A DNA stretch of 64,000 bases from Dactylosporangium aurantiacum (GCF_000716715.1 NZ_JNYJ01000018.1:62001-126000), one strand, 5' to 3'; shown: positions 1 to 9,084, counted from the first letter of the stretch. Notes: generated by a model not told the origin, from the sequence alone. A program made the numbers and translations.

Positions 1-309
1 AGCTGGTGCATCGCGGCCGATGCCCCGCTGTGGGGGCGGACCAGCTACTCTGCGACCGATCAAGATTCTGGTGCGTCCGAGGGCAACACGACCTCGACTT
101 TCAAGTCGGCTGCATTCACTACGGTGAACGACTGGCCCAGCCTGGCTCTATGGATACAGCCATTGGTCAGTAGTAGCGAGCCGGAATGGGCCACGGCATT
201 TAAGCTCCGGACGGTATCGAGGGTGGAATCTGCGACGTTCAGCTATATCGTGGCCGCCTCGCTGGTCACGACTCCGGGTAACGGAAAGCACAGCCCGCCC
301 GGGAACTGA
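1..309 (+). CDS. C-terminal part of an unknown protein (cut by window start)
   Basis: Reading frame 1 is open from the first base to a TGA at 307-309 and gives about 102 residues. They are rich in Ser, Thr and Ala (for example TSTFKSAAFTTVNDWP near the start), with no Cys pair, membrane segment or motif that I recognise. The 5' end lies outside the window, so length and function cannot be judged. The codon use is less GC3-biased than that of the sugar genes downstream, which may mean a different origin. I do not recognise the family. Confidence 0.45.
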   Translation, partial: SWCIAADAPLWGRTSYSATDQDSGASEGNTTSTFKSAAFTTVNDWPSLALWIQPLVSSSEPEWATAFKLRTVSRVESATFSYIVAASLVTTPGNGKHSPPGN

Positions 310-817
310 ATGTATCGCAGACCGTTTTCATAAGGCGGTGATCGGCGTGCAGCAACAGCTACGGCGCCACGTACGTCTACCGCTACTGCTGAGCCCATCG
401 AGGAGCGCCGAGGTTCGGAGTCCGACGTCCGGCCCGACAAACGGGAACCTGACGTAAGCGTGTTGGCCGCACACTGTGGCGGCGAGCACGTTCGGCTCGT
501 TCCAGTACGACAGCCGCGGTTGCGGACGTCGGGCGGCCTGCGCGGTTGCGCACTCCGCCGGTGTCGGCAGATTCGCGGTTCTGACGTAGGCGGAGCATCG
601 ATGTTGGCACCAACTTCGGCGTTCGCCAGCTGTTGATCAAGGCGACCTGCCGCATGGCCGATGTGGTATGGCAGGAACGCTGGCCTACTCGTCGTCGGGC
701 CGCCGTGCAGGTCCACTACTGACCGTCGACGTCGAGTGGTACGTAGCGACGGAGCTGGTCTACCTTCCTCGAACAAGTATTACGAATTCAAACTCTCATA
801 GGATTTATCCGCACCCG
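310..817. other. Gene-poor stretch upstream of the truncated lacI
   Basis: Both strands hold only short, Arg/Pro-rich reading frames that look like chance frames. The stretch is less GC-rich than the rest, with an AT-rich run at about 775-810. I looked for a LacI helix-turn-helix (TxxDVAxxAGVS) in all forward frames, because the gene downstream lacks one, and saw none. Confidence 0.5.
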
Positions 818-1732
818 ATGGTTGACCTTCCACACTGGGACGGCCATGATCGTTTGATGGACCGGCCGACCCGTCGCAAGGGGCCACTGCGTGCGCACCA
901 GAGCCACCGACGCGTCATCGGTGTCGTCACGGCCGATGCCACCATGCACGGCCCCGCCGCCACGCTGCACGGCGTCGAGAGCGCGGCTCGCGCCGCGGGC
1001 TACGCCCTGGCCTACCAGGAGCTGCAGCACGCCGACCGGTCCAGCGTCGCCGCGGCGCTGGCCGCGCTCGTCAGCGAGTCGGTCGCCGGCATCGTTGTCA
1101 CGGCCTCCCAGGCAAAAGCCGGATTCGGTGACCTGCCAGCCGCGGTGCCGTGTGTCAAGGTCGGGCCCGCTGAGTCCGGAGGACTGCCATCCGTGTGGAT
1201 TGACCAGGTCGTCGGCGCGCGGCTCGCCACGCAGCATCTGCTGGGCCTGGGGCACCGGACGGTCTGGCATGTCGCCGGGCCGGAGTCGGCGCCGGAGACG
1301 CACAGCCGTATCGACGGCTGGCGGACTGCACTGGACCAGGCCGGCGCGCCGGTTCCCGCTCCGATCCCGGGTCACTGGGGTGCTGAGGCCGGTTATCGTG
1401 CGGGGGTCGAGCTGGCGCGACGGGATGGCGTGACGGCGGTGTTCGCCGCCAATGACCAGATGGCGATCGGCGTTCTGCGTGCCTTCCATGAGCACGGCAT
1501 CAGCGTGCCCGGCGACGTCAGTGTCTCTGGTTTCGACGACATTCCCGAGGCCGCCTACCTGAACCCTCCACTGACCACCATCCGTCAGGACTTCGATGAG
1601 GTCGGCCGTGCCTGCGTAGCGATGCTGCTGCGGCATCTGCGGCGTCCCGCGGTGCCGGACCGGGACGCCTTCATGATGGTCAAGCCCGCGCTCATCGTCC
1701 GCCGGAGCACCAGATCTGCCCGATCGACGTAG
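818..1732 (+). CDS. LacI-family sensor domain lacking the HTH (probably a decayed regulator)
   Basis: This is a LacI/GalR periplasmic-binding-like effector domain. RRVIGVVTADATMHGPAATL opens the first subdomain, VFAANDQMAIGVLRAFHEHG and VSVSGFDDIPEAAYLNPPLT are the classic second-subdomain motifs, and a PLTTIRQDFDEVG end follows. The N-terminal DNA-binding helix-turn-helix and hinge helix are missing: only about 25 residues of unrelated sequence precede the effector domain. A full LacI protein has about 340 residues, while this has about 304 from ATG 818 or 291 from ATG 857. It is either a relic or an HTH-less sugar-binding protein. It is not divergently paired with a target; the next gene converges on it. 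Confidence 0.7.
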   Translation: MVDLPHWDGHDRLMDRPTRRKGPLRAHQSHRRVIGVVTADATMHGPAATLHGVESAARAAGYALAYQELQHADRSSVAAALAALVSESVAGIVVTASQAKAGFGDLPAAVPCVKVGPAESGGLPSVWIDQVVGARLATQHLLGLGHRTVWHVAGPESAPETHSRIDGWRTALDQAGAPVPAPIPGHWGAEAGYRAGVELARRDGVTAVFAANDQMAIGVLRAFHEHGISVPGDVSVSGFDDIPEAAYLNPPLTTIRQDFDEVGRACVAMLLRHLRRPAVPDRDAFMMVKPALIVRRSTRSARST

Positions 1733-2536
1733 CTACCTCGAAGCGCGCGGTGGCATGTCCCGGCTCGCCGATACATGGAGCCGCCAGCGGAGCAACCCGC
1801 CGGCTGGGACCTGCGCGGTGGGCACATCCTCGGTGATGTCGAACCCTCCGCCGAGCATCGGTTCGACGCCGATGCTGCGGTACGGCCCATGTGCCGGCCA
1901 GCCGCGCAGGTTGCGCCACAGCGCGACCGACCGCGGCTGGCCGTCGCATTCGAGCGTGAACCTGAGCCGGTCGTCGCCGTCGATGACCGTCACTTCGGGG
2001 CAGTCGAGCAGCACGGCGCCGACGGCGGTGCCGTCATCCGGGCCGAGGTGGTCCAGCGGCACCCCACCGGGCGCCGGCCATGGCCCCGTGAACGGCGGCT
2101 CGGGATCGGGGTAGAGCCGGGTCCGGGTGCCCGGTGGTGCGTCGAGGCGGGCGGCGCCGGACAGGTCGAGCAGGGCGTGGGCGGCCCAGATGAAGCGGTA
2201 GCCGGGTGCGGCGGTGAGCCGGTAGTCCGCTGTCACGATGCCGGCGTGGTCGGTGATGCGGCGGGTGAGGGTGAAGTCCGGTGTGTCGACGGCCGCCGTC
2301 GCGGGCCCGGCGGACCGCCAGCGGCGGGACCACACGTCGCCGTGGTCGGGTGTGCCGCGCACGGTGGGCAGGCACTCCTCCAGTCCGCCGGTGTCGACGA
2401 AGGGGTCGCCCGGCCGGACGAGGGCGCGGGCGGGTTCGGGGCGGTGCCAGAGCCACTCGCGGCCGCCGCCGGTCAGGCTGGTCCATCGGCCGCCGAGCGC
2501 CGGGTCGTGGCGGACGGTCAGCGGTACCGGTGTCAT
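1733..2536 (-). CDS. Aldose 1-epimerase (mutarotase)-like protein
   Basis: This 267-residue soluble beta-rich protein resembles the galactose mutarotase-like superfamily. WTSLTGGGREWLWHRPEP near residues 18-35 matches the start of such folds, and FIWAAHALLDLSGAARLDAP and GVEPMLGGGFD further on resemble the sugar-binding core. It would interconvert anomers of an imported sugar such as galactose, or a related hexose, in the cytoplasm. It is divergent from the FadR-type regulator at 2593 (56 bp between) and convergent with the truncated lacI. A catalytic His/Glu pair is not certain by eye, so the substrate is inferred from the galactose-catabolic neighbours. Confidence 0.6.
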   Translation of the reverse strand: MTPVPLTVRHDPALGGRWTSLTGGGREWLWHRPEPARALVRPGDPFVDTGGLEECLPTVRGTPDHGDVWSRRWRSAGPATAAVDTPDFTLTRRITDHAGIVTADYRLTAAPGYRFIWAAHALLDLSGAARLDAPPGTRTRLYPDPEPPFTGPWPAPGGVPLDHLGPDDGTAVGAVLLDCPEVTVIDGDDRLRFTLECDGQPRSVALWRNLRGWPAHGPYRSIGVEPMLGGGFDITEDVPTAQVPAGGLLRWRLHVSASRDMPPRASR

Positions 2537-2592
2537 GTCCGGGGCCTCGTTCGTTGATCGCGCCGGAACGCGTGCCGTGCCAAGATACGGAG

Positions 2593-3297
2593 ATGACGCC
2601 GCCCAACGCCGACCACCGCTCGTTCGGGCGCACGATGTCCGCGCTCGGCAGGCGGATCGTGCTCGGTCGGCTCGACCCAGGGGCCGTGCTCGACGTCGGC
2701 GAGATCGGTGCCGAGTTCGACGTGAGCCGGACCGTGGTCCGCGAGGTGCTGCGCGGGCTCGGCGCCAAGGGGCTCGTGGACGCGCGGCCCAAGCGGGGGA
2801 CCATCGTGGCGCCCCGCGCGCAGTGGCAGCTCCTCGACTCCGACGTGCTGCGCTGGCGGTTCACCGACGGCGTGGACGAGACGTTCCTGACCGAGCTGTT
2901 CGAGCTGCGTCTGGCCGTCGAACCGGCCGTCGCGCGTCTCGCCGCGGAACGCCGCGACGACCACGACATGGCGACGCTGTACCAGGCGCTCGGCGACATG
3001 CGTTCGGCGCAGGTCCCCGACGAGCACGTCGAGGCCGACCTCGCCTTCCACCGCGCGTTGCTGGCGGCCGCGCACAACGAGCTCTTCGCGACACTTGGGC
3101 CGGTGATCGAGGCCGGGCTTCGGGTGCGTGACCGGTTCGTGCACTCGGTCACCTCGGACACCGCGCCCGAGGAGCATGCGGCGGTGCTGGAGGCGGTGCG
3201 CCGGCGCAGACCCGCCGCGGCCGAGTCGGCGATGCGCGCGCTGTTGGTCCGATCGGCGGCCGACGTCGAAAAGGCCCGCGAGGGCGCGGACGCATGA
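2593..3297 (+). CDS. FadR-subfamily GntR transcriptional regulator
   Basis: A 234-residue regulator. The winged helix covers residues ~1-75 (FDVSRTVVREVLRGLGAKGL is the recognition helix region) and an all-helical FCD ligand domain follows, with metal-binding-type residues in EADLAFHRALLAAAHNELF and a terminal H near VTSDTAPEEHAAVLEAV. ATG 2593 was chosen because the protein then starts just before the HTH; earlier in-frame codons would add Arg/Gly-rich noise. It closely resembles the protein at 8281-9012 (shared LLDSDVLRWRF(A/T)DGVD). Both are likely DgoR-like sensors of galactonate or a related acid sugar, acting on the GTCRYACTAWTY sites at 4201, 4263 and 9087. It converges with the lactonase gene with one base between stops. 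Confidence 0.88.
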   Translation: MTPPNADHRSFGRTMSALGRRIVLGRLDPGAVLDVGEIGAEFDVSRTVVREVLRGLGAKGLVDARPKRGTIVAPRAQWQLLDSDVLRWRFTDGVDETFLTELFELRLAVEPAVARLAAERRDDHDMATLYQALGDMRSAQVPDEHVEADLAFHRALLAAAHNELFATLGPVIEAGLRVRDRFVHSVTSDTAPEEHAAVLEAVRRRRPAAAESAMRALLVRSAADVEKAREGADA

Positions 3298-3298
3298 C

Positions 3299-4156
3299 TC
3301 AGCCTGCATAGGGCAGCGGTGGCAGGCCGGTCACGCCGACCGCGGCACGGAAGAGCGCACCTGCGCCCGGTTCCGGGTCGGCGAGGCCGTGGCGGGACGT
3401 GGTGATGAACAGCTCGTCCAGGGTCGGGCCACCGAAGGTGCAGGCGGTGACCTGCCGGACCGGCACGTGCACCACCCCGTCGAGCAGCCCGCCGGCGGTG
3501 TAGCGGTGGACGGCGCCGCCGCCCCACAGCGCGACCCACACGGCGCCGGTGGCGTCGACCGTGATGCCGTCCGGGGAGCCGTGCTCCGGCGGGATCGTCA
3601 CGAACGGGCGGCGGCGGCCGAGATCCGCGTCGAGGACGTCGATCCGGCCGGTGGCGGTGTCGACGTAGTACGCACCGGTGCCGTCCGGGCTCCAGGCCAG
3701 GCCGTTGGAGATGGTCACCTTGGCTAGGACCACCGTGATCTCGCCGGAGGGTGCGAGTCGGTAGAGCCGCCCGGCGCCGGGCCGGGCGTCGTAGGCCATG
3801 GATCCGGCGTAGAACGCACCGGCCGGGTCGCAGCCTCCCTCGTTCATCCGGGTCCCGGTGGGCCAGCCGGGCACGGTGATCCGCCGCTCGACTGCATCGT
3901 CCCGGTCGAGCAGCAGGAACGCGGATTCGCCGGCCACGACGGTGCCGCCGCCGATGCGGGGGCGCAGCACGGCGGCGACGTCGTCGACGTGCCGGCGGTG
4001 CACCCCGCCGGCGCCCAGGCTGCGGTCGGGACCGAGGTCGAGGCTGAGGAGGTCACCGGCGAGCATGTCGACCCATCGCACGGTGCCGCGGGTGGCGTCC
4101 CAGACGGGCCCTTCGGCGTGGTCGGCGACGGCGGCGGTCAGTTGTTCGGCGTCCAT
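3299..4156 (-). CDS. SMP-30/gluconolactonase-family lactonase
   Basis: A 285-residue six-bladed beta-propeller lactonase of normal family length. Metal ligands can be placed: E15 (HAEGPVWD), N105 (RMNEGGCDP), N151 (ISNGLAWSPDG) and D196 (SPDGITVDATG). The family hydrolyses sugar lactones to aldonic acids using a divalent metal. Beside a galactonate dehydratase, aldolase and kinase, the likely substrate is galactono-lactone, made by the SDR dehydrogenase at 13595. It is divergent from the GH35 gene and shares its operator-bearing intergenic region. An RBS-like GAGG is not obvious before the ATG. The exact sugar is inferred. Confidence 0.87.
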   Translation of the reverse strand: MDAEQLTAAVADHAEGPVWDATRGTVRWVDMLAGDLLSLDLGPDRSLGAGGVHRRHVDDVAAVLRPRIGGGTVVAGESAFLLLDRDDAVERRITVPGWPTGTRMNEGGCDPAGAFYAGSMAYDARPGAGRLYRLAPSGEITVVLAKVTISNGLAWSPDGTGAYYVDTATGRIDVLDADLGRRRPFVTIPPEHGSPDGITVDATGAVWVALWGGGAVHRYTAGGLLDGVVHVPVRQVTACTFGGPTLDELFITTSRHGLADPEPGAGALFRAAVGVTGLPPLPYAG

Positions 4157-4188
4157 CAGGGGTACAGCCTGCGCGCAGCGCCACGTGC

Positions 4189-4274
4189 TGTCAACAACAA
4201 GTCGTACTAATTGGAGAACTCATAGGCTTGTTCGGTTGACCGGCCGAGTCTGCGCCGTCCATGATTAGTATGAC
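4189..4274. promoter_or_regulatory. Divergent lactonase / GH35 promoters with two FadR-type operators
   Basis: Two copies of one motif lie in inverted orientation: GTCGTACTAATT at 4201-4212 on the plus strand and GTCATACTAATC at 4274-4263 on the minus strand. A plus promoter TTGACC (4236-4241), 18 bp, CATGAT (4260-4265) serves GH35, and the second operator overlaps its -10. On the minus strand TTGACA (4194-4189) could be the -35 for the lactonase, directly beside the first operator; its -10 is poor. The same motif recurs at 9087. Confidence 0.65.
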
Positions 4275-4306
4275 AATTTCGCTTCCCCGCCGCGAGGAGC
4301 CACCGC

Positions 4307-6679
4307 GTGTACACCATTTCCGCCGTCGCGCCCGAGCCGCCGCTCGACGGGCACCTGCACCTGGGCGAGCCGCCGGACCGCCCGGACGCGATCGCCGCCA
4401 ACGCCCGCTACCTGACCAGGGACGGCCGGCCGTGGATGCCGGTGATGGGGGAGTTCCACTACTCACGGTACCCGGCCGAGGAGTGGCGCGAGGAGCTGCT
4501 GAAGATCCGGGCCGGCGGCATCGACACGGTCGCCACCTACGTGTTCTGGATCTACCACGAGGAGCAGCGCGGCAGCGTCGACTGGACCGGCGACCTGGAC
4601 CTGCGGCGGTTCGTCGGCGAGTGCGCCGGCGTCGGGCTGGACGTGATCGTGCGGATCGGCCCGTGGGGGCACGGCGAGTGCCGCAACGGTGGGTTCCCCG
4701 ACTGGGTGCAGCACTCGGGGCTGCGGTTGCGCACCGACGACCCGGGCTACCTCGCCCTGGTCCGGCCCTGGTACGCGCAGATCGCCGCACAGCTGACCGG
4801 CCTGTTCCGGAACGCGGGCGGCCCGATCGTGGGTGTCCAGCTGGAGAACGAGCTCTACGACCAGCCCGGTCACCTGCTGACCCTGAAGCGGCTGGCGAAG
4901 GATGCCGGGTTCGAGGCACCGCTGTGGACCGCGACCGGGTGGGGGCACGCGCAGCTGCCGCCGGACGAGGTGCTGCCGCTGTTCGGCGGGTACTCCGAAG
5001 CCGCCTGGGACAGCGCGCACGACGGGTGGCCGCAGCAGAGCCGCGCGCACTACTTCTTCGGCCCCGGGCGCGACGACGACTCCATCGGCGCCGACCTGCG
5101 CGCGATCCCCTCGGTGAGCGGCGGCGACAGCAGCGGCGCCGGAGGCGACGAGTCGCACCTGGTGCGCTACCCGTTCGCCACGTGCGAGCTCGGCGGCGGC
5201 ATGTACACCTCCTACCATCGCCGCCCCGTGGTGCAGCCTGCCGACATCGCCGCCCTTGCCCTGGTGAAGCTGGGCAGCGGGTCGGCGTGGCAGGGCTACT
5301 ACATGTACCACGGCGGCTCGATGAGGCTCGGCGCGCTGTCGACGCTGCAGGAGTCGCACGCCACCGGCTACCCCAACGACTGCCCGGTCGTCTCCTACGA
5401 CTTCCAGGCCCCGCTGGGCGAGTACGGCCAGTTCCGCGACAGCTGGGCATGGCTGCGTCAGCAGCACCTGTGGCTGGCCGACCAAGGGTCGGCGCTCGCC
5501 GCGATGACGCTGACGATGCCGGACGAGGCGCCGTCGGACACCGCCGACACCTCGACGCTGCGCTGGGCGCTGCGCGCCGACGGCCGCCGCGGGTACCTGT
5601 TCGTCAACAACCATCAGCCGGTGGAGACGCTGCCGGACCACCACGGCGTGCAGTTCACCGTCACCATGGGCGGCCGGGAGCTCGTCCTGCCGTCCGCGCC
5701 GGTCACCGTCGCGGCCGGCGCGTCGTTCGTCTGGCCGCTGCACCAGCCGGTGGGTGGCGTCACGCTCGTCGGCGCCACGGCCCAACCGGTGTGCGACCTG
5801 CACGCTGCCGGGGTGGCCACGGCGGTGCTGGCCCAGGCCGGCGGCGTCGAGGTGGAGCTGGTGTTCGACGGCGCCGAGGTGGCGAGCGTCGAAGGTCCCG
5901 GCACCGTCACCACCGACGGCGACCTGGTCCGGGTGAGCGGCCTGCAGCCCGGAACAGGGTGCCGGGTCCGGATCACCGGCCACGACGCAGGCCGCGCCGA
6001 CATCCTCGTGCTCGACGAGCGCTCCGCCCGTCAACTGACCCGCGGCCGCTGCTACGGCGCCGACCGTCTGGTCCTGAGCGCCGCACCCGCCGTCGTCGAC
6101 GGCGACGCGGTCACGGTGTACGGCGCGGCCGCGGATGCGGACGTCCTGCTGTACCCGCCGCTGTCGGAGGCCGGCACCGGTGGCCGGCTGTTCGGCCGAT
6201 ACCCGGTCGGCGGCCCCGGCCCGGTGTCCGCTGCGGCGCCGGTGCGCCTGCTCGCCGCCGAGGGGCCGGCCCGTGAACCGGTCGTCGATCCGGCGTCCGG
6301 CAACGCCTCCGCCCCCACCGACGCGGACTTCGACGCCGCCGCCGTGTACGAGATCGACGTCCCGGCGGAGATCCTCGACGGCGACGACGAGACGCTGCTG
6401 CGCATCGACTGGACCGGTGACGTGGGCCGCGCGTACATCGGTGACACCCTTGTAGCGGACCAGTTCTGGTACGGACCGGTCTGGGAGATCGGCCTGCGTC
6501 GCCACCGGGAGGCGTTGCGCGGCGCGGCGTTGCGCCTGCGGCTGCTGCCGATGCGCAAGGACGCGCCGGTGTACCTGTCGCCGCACGTGCGCCCGTCTGA
6601 CTACCCGGCCGGACAGGTGCTGCAGCTGCGGTCGGCCACGTTCGTCACCGTGCCGCGCACCGTCGTGGAGCCCGCGTGA
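4307..6679 (+). CDS. GH35 beta-galactosidase
   Basis: A 790-residue glycoside hydrolase family 35 enzyme without a signal peptide, so cytoplasmic. The TIM barrel covers residues ~30-350: GEFHYSRYPAEEW, RIGPWGHGECRNGGFPDW and GPIVGVQLENELYD, where E182 is the expected acid/base. E294 in FATCELGGGM is the likely nucleophile. Beta-sandwich jelly-roll domains fill the rest. It would cut terminal beta-galactose from imported galactan or RG-I side-chain oligosaccharides. The GTG start at 4307 has GAGGAG 8 bases upstream. The stop overlaps the next start by four bases, so aldolase translation is coupled. At its promoter the FadR-type operator lies over the -10. Confidence 0.92.
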   Translation: MYTISAVAPEPPLDGHLHLGEPPDRPDAIAANARYLTRDGRPWMPVMGEFHYSRYPAEEWREELLKIRAGGIDTVATYVFWIYHEEQRGSVDWTGDLDLRRFVGECAGVGLDVIVRIGPWGHGECRNGGFPDWVQHSGLRLRTDDPGYLALVRPWYAQIAAQLTGLFRNAGGPIVGVQLENELYDQPGHLLTLKRLAKDAGFEAPLWTATGWGHAQLPPDEVLPLFGGYSEAAWDSAHDGWPQQSRAHYFFGPGRDDDSIGADLRAIPSVSGGDSSGAGGDESHLVRYPFATCELGGGMYTSYHRRPVVQPADIAALALVKLGSGSAWQGYYMYHGGSMRLGALSTLQESHATGYPNDCPVVSYDFQAPLGEYGQFRDSWAWLRQQHLWLADQGSALAAMTLTMPDEAPSDTADTSTLRWALRADGRRGYLFVNNHQPVETLPDHHGVQFTVTMGGRELVLPSAPVTVAAGASFVWPLHQPVGGVTLVGATAQPVCDLHAAGVATAVLAQAGGVEVELVFDGAEVASVEGPGTVTTDGDLVRVSGLQPGTGCRVRITGHDAGRADILVLDERSARQLTRGRCYGADRLVLSAAPAVVDGDAVTVYGAAADADVLLYPPLSEAGTGGRLFGRYPVGGPGPVSAAAPVRLLAAEGPAREPVVDPASGNASAPTDADFDAAAVYEIDVPAEILDGDDETLLRIDWTGDVGRAYIGDTLVADQFWYGPVWEIGLRRHREALRGAALRLRLLPMRKDAPVYLSPHVRPSDYPAGQVLQLRSATFVTVPRTVVEPA

Positions 6680-7305
6680 CCGCCCTTGAAGAAGCGCTCG
6701 ACGACGCGCTCGACCGCTGCCCCGTCGTCGCCATCATCCGGGCAAGGACGACGGAGCACGTGCCGGTCGTGCTCGACGTGCTCTCGGCGGCCGGGATCAC
6801 CGCGGTGGAGATCGCCCTGACCACACCGGGCGCCCTCGACGCCATCGCGGCGGCACGGTCGGCGCCACGCGGACTCGTGATCGGCGCCGGCACCGTGCTC
6901 GACGCCGGGCAGGCCCGGGCCGCCGTCGCGGCGGGCGCCGCTTACCTGGTCACACCGGCGGTCGTGCCGGAGGCCATGGGTGTCGGGGTGCCGGTCGTGT
7001 GCGGCGCCTTGACGCCGACCGAGATGCTGGCCGCCGCACGGGCCGGCGCCGCCCTTGTGAAGGTGTTCCCGATCGCGGCGGCCGGCGGCGTGGACTATCT
7101 GCGGGCGGTCCGCGCACCGCTGCCGCATCTGCCGCTCGTGCCCACCGGCGGCGTCGCGGTCGAGGACAGCGCCGCATACCTGAAGGCCGGCGCCCGTGCG
7201 GTCGGGATCGGTGCGCCGCTCCTCGGTGACGCGGCCGACGGCGGGGACCCCGACGCGCTGGCCGAGCGGGCCGCGGCGCTCGTCAAAGCGGTCACCCGTG
7301 GCTGA
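6676..7305 (+). CDS. dgoA: 2-dehydro-3-deoxy-6-phosphogalactonate (KDPG/KDPGal) aldolase
   Basis: A 209-residue class I aldolase of the Eda/DgoA family and of normal length. VVAIIRARTTEH starts the barrel, E45 (AVEIALTT) is the general acid-base, and K129 in VKVFPIAA is the Schiff-base lysine. It splits keto-deoxy-phospho-aldonate into pyruvate and glyceraldehyde 3-phosphate. The sequence alone does not separate KDPGal from KDPG activity. The neighbouring DgoD dehydratase and beta-galactosidase favour the galactonate pathway, hence the symbol. GTG 6676 overlaps the GH35 stop (GTGA), and the kinase start at 7298 lies inside its 3' end. Confidence 0.87.
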   Translation: MTALEEALDDALDRCPVVAIIRARTTEHVPVVLDVLSAAGITAVEIALTTPGALDAIAAARSAPRGLVIGAGTVLDAGQARAAVAAGAAYLVTPAVVPEAMGVGVPVVCGALTPTEMLAAARAGAALVKVFPIAAAGGVDYLRAVRAPLPHLPLVPTGGVAVEDSAAYLKAGARAVGIGAPLLGDAADGGDPDALAERAAALVKAVTRG

Positions 7306-8260
7306 CCCGCGACCGGATCTGGTGACGCTCGGCGAGGCGATGGCGGTCGTGCGGGCGGCCGCCATCGGCCCGCCACGCCCGGGAGCGACCGCGGAGATGT
7401 CCTTCGCGGGTGCCGAGGCCACGGTGGCGATCGGGGTTCGCCGGCTCGGGCACAGCGCACGCTGGATCGGACGCCTCGGCGCCGATGCCTTCGGCGACAT
7501 GATCGTGGCCGGGCTGCGGGCAGAAGGCGTCGGCACCGGCGCGGTGGTCCGTGACCCGGACCGGCCGACCGGGCTGCTGGTACGGCACCGGCGCACCGCC
7601 GACCGCACGTCGGTGGCCTACTACCGGCACGGGGGCGCCGGTGCCGCGCTCGGGCCGCAGGACCTGCCGGGCGATGCGGCGGGTGCCGGCCGCGTGCTGC
7701 ACCTGTCCGGCATCACCCCGGCGCTCGGTGACGGGCCCGCCGAGGTGGTCGACGACGCCCTCGCCGCCGCGCGCCGGACCGGGGCGCGCATCACGTTCGA
7801 CGTGAACTTCCGGCGGAAGCTGTGGCCGGTCCAGCGGGCGCGGCCGGTGCTGCGTCGGTGCGTCGCGGCGGCCGGCACCGTGTTCGCCGGGGCCGACGAA
7901 GCGGCGCTCGTGCTGGACCTGCCGGAGACGACGGACCCCGTCGTGCTGGCCCGGCGGCTCGGCGAGCTGGGTCCGGACGAGGTCGTGCTGAAGCTCGGCG
8001 CGGCCGGCGCGCTCGTGCTCTGCGGCGGCACCGTCGTGCGGGCGCCCGCCGTGCCGGTGACCGTGGCCGATCCGGTCGGCGCCGGGGACGGGTTCGTCGC
8101 CGGGTACCTGTCGGGGCTGCTCGACGGCCTGCCCGCGGCCGGGCGTCTCGGCCGGGCGGTGACGTGCGGCGCGTTCGCCGTGTCGACGGTCGGCGACTGG
8201 GAGGGTCTGCCCACCCGGGCCGAGCTCGGCCTGCTCGACGGCGCGGACGTGGTGCGGTGA
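7298..8260 (+). CDS. PfkB-family sugar kinase, probable 2-keto-3-deoxy-galactonate/gluconate kinase
   Basis: A 320-residue ribokinase-fold enzyme. LVTLGEAMAVVR opens it. The PfkB signature 2 region is DPVGAGDGFVAGYLSGLLDG, with D264 as catalytic base and the GAGD anion hole at 261-264. FDVNFRRKLWP is typical of KDG kinases. GTG 7298 was chosen because it overlaps the aldolase stop by eight bases and gives the normal N-terminus. It would phosphorylate the keto-deoxy acid made by the dehydratase at 14373, feeding the aldolase before it. Enteric DgoK belongs to another fold family, so this is a non-orthologous replacement in the same pathway. Confidence 0.88.
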   Translation: MADPRPDLVTLGEAMAVVRAAAIGPPRPGATAEMSFAGAEATVAIGVRRLGHSARWIGRLGADAFGDMIVAGLRAEGVGTGAVVRDPDRPTGLLVRHRRTADRTSVAYYRHGGAGAALGPQDLPGDAAGAGRVLHLSGITPALGDGPAEVVDDALAAARRTGARITFDVNFRRKLWPVQRARPVLRRCVAAAGTVFAGADEAALVLDLPETTDPVVLARRLGELGPDEVVLKLGAAGALVLCGGTVVRAPAVPVTVADPVGAGDGFVAGYLSGLLDGLPAAGRLGRAVTCGAFAVSTVGDWEGLPTRAELGLLDGADVVR

Positions 8261-8280
8261 CTGCGCCGGCGGGGTGGGCG

Positions 8281-9012
8281 TCAGCCGATCCCGGCCGGCG
8301 CGGTCACGGCGCTGCCGACGGCCTTGGCCGCCTCGACGTCGTCGATCGAGCTCTCGATGAGCTCGCGCATGGCCGTCTCCGCGGCCTTGGGGCGTTGCCG
8401 GCGCACGGCGAGCAGCACCTCGGCATGCTTGTCGGCGGACTCGGTCGTCAGGACGTCGTGGACGAACTGGTCGCGCAGCCGCAGGCCCACCTCGATCGTT
8501 GCCGACATCTGCAGCAGCAGTTCGTTGTGGGTGGCGCGCAGCAGCGCGTCGTGAAAGGCGAGGTCGGCCTCGACGTGCTGGGCGGCGCGGTGCCCGGCCG
8601 CGGCGCGCATGGCGGCCAGGGCGTCCTCGAGGTCGGCCAGGTCCCGGTCGGTGCGGCGCAGCGCCGCCAGGCGTGCGGCGGCGGGCTCGACGGTCAGCCG
8701 GACCTCGCCGAGCTCGTCGAGGAACGTCGCGTCCACGCCGTCGGCGAACCGCCACCGCAGCACGTCGGAGTCCAGCAGTGCCCACTGCTCGCGTGGCGCG
8801 ACGAACGTCCCGCGCCGTGGCCGCGCGCCGACGAGCCCTTTCGCCGCCAGGACCCGCAGCCCCTCCCGCACCACGGTGCGGGACACGCCGAAGTGCTTCT
8901 CGAGGGCGATCGGGTCGAGGTCGGCGTCCGGCGCCAGCTCACCGTTGACGATCGCCGCGCCCAACGCCGCGACGAGGCGCCCGTGCGCACCGCCCCTGCC
9001 GTAATCGACCAT
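8281..9012 (-). CDS. FadR-subfamily GntR regulator (DgoR-like)
   Basis: A 243-residue regulator. The winged HTH lies in residues ~10-75 (FGVSRTVVREGLRVLAAKGL), followed by an FCD domain with EADLAFHDALLRATHNELLL and a late His in STESADKHAEV-like context. It is divergent from the substrate-binding-protein gene at 9204 and convergent with the kinase gene 20 bp away. It and the regulator at 2593 are paralogues across their whole length. The motif GTCACACTATTT at 9087, directly beside the -35 of the neighbouring operon, is the likely binding site, so it should control the importer/dehydratase operon and perhaps itself. Confidence 0.9.
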   Translation of the reverse strand: MVDYGRGGAHGRLVAALGAAIVNGELAPDADLDPIALEKHFGVSRTVVREGLRVLAAKGLVGARPRRGTFVAPREQWALLDSDVLRWRFADGVDATFLDELGEVRLTVEPAAARLAALRRTDRDLADLEDALAAMRAAAGHRAAQHVEADLAFHDALLRATHNELLLQMSATIEVGLRLRDQFVHDVLTTESADKHAEVLLAVRRQRPKAAETAMRELIESSIDDVEAAKAVGSAVTAPAGIG

Positions 9013-9084
9013 GCCCGCATCATGCCACGAACTGGCCCGTGAGCGGGTATCGTCCGACTAGTTAAAGCGCACTACTAAAAAAAT

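Noticed and set aside
4463..6586. Minus-strand frame of about 700 codons opposite GH35
   Set aside because: Arg/Val/Gln-rich shadow with no domain; GH35 motifs on the plus strand are clear.
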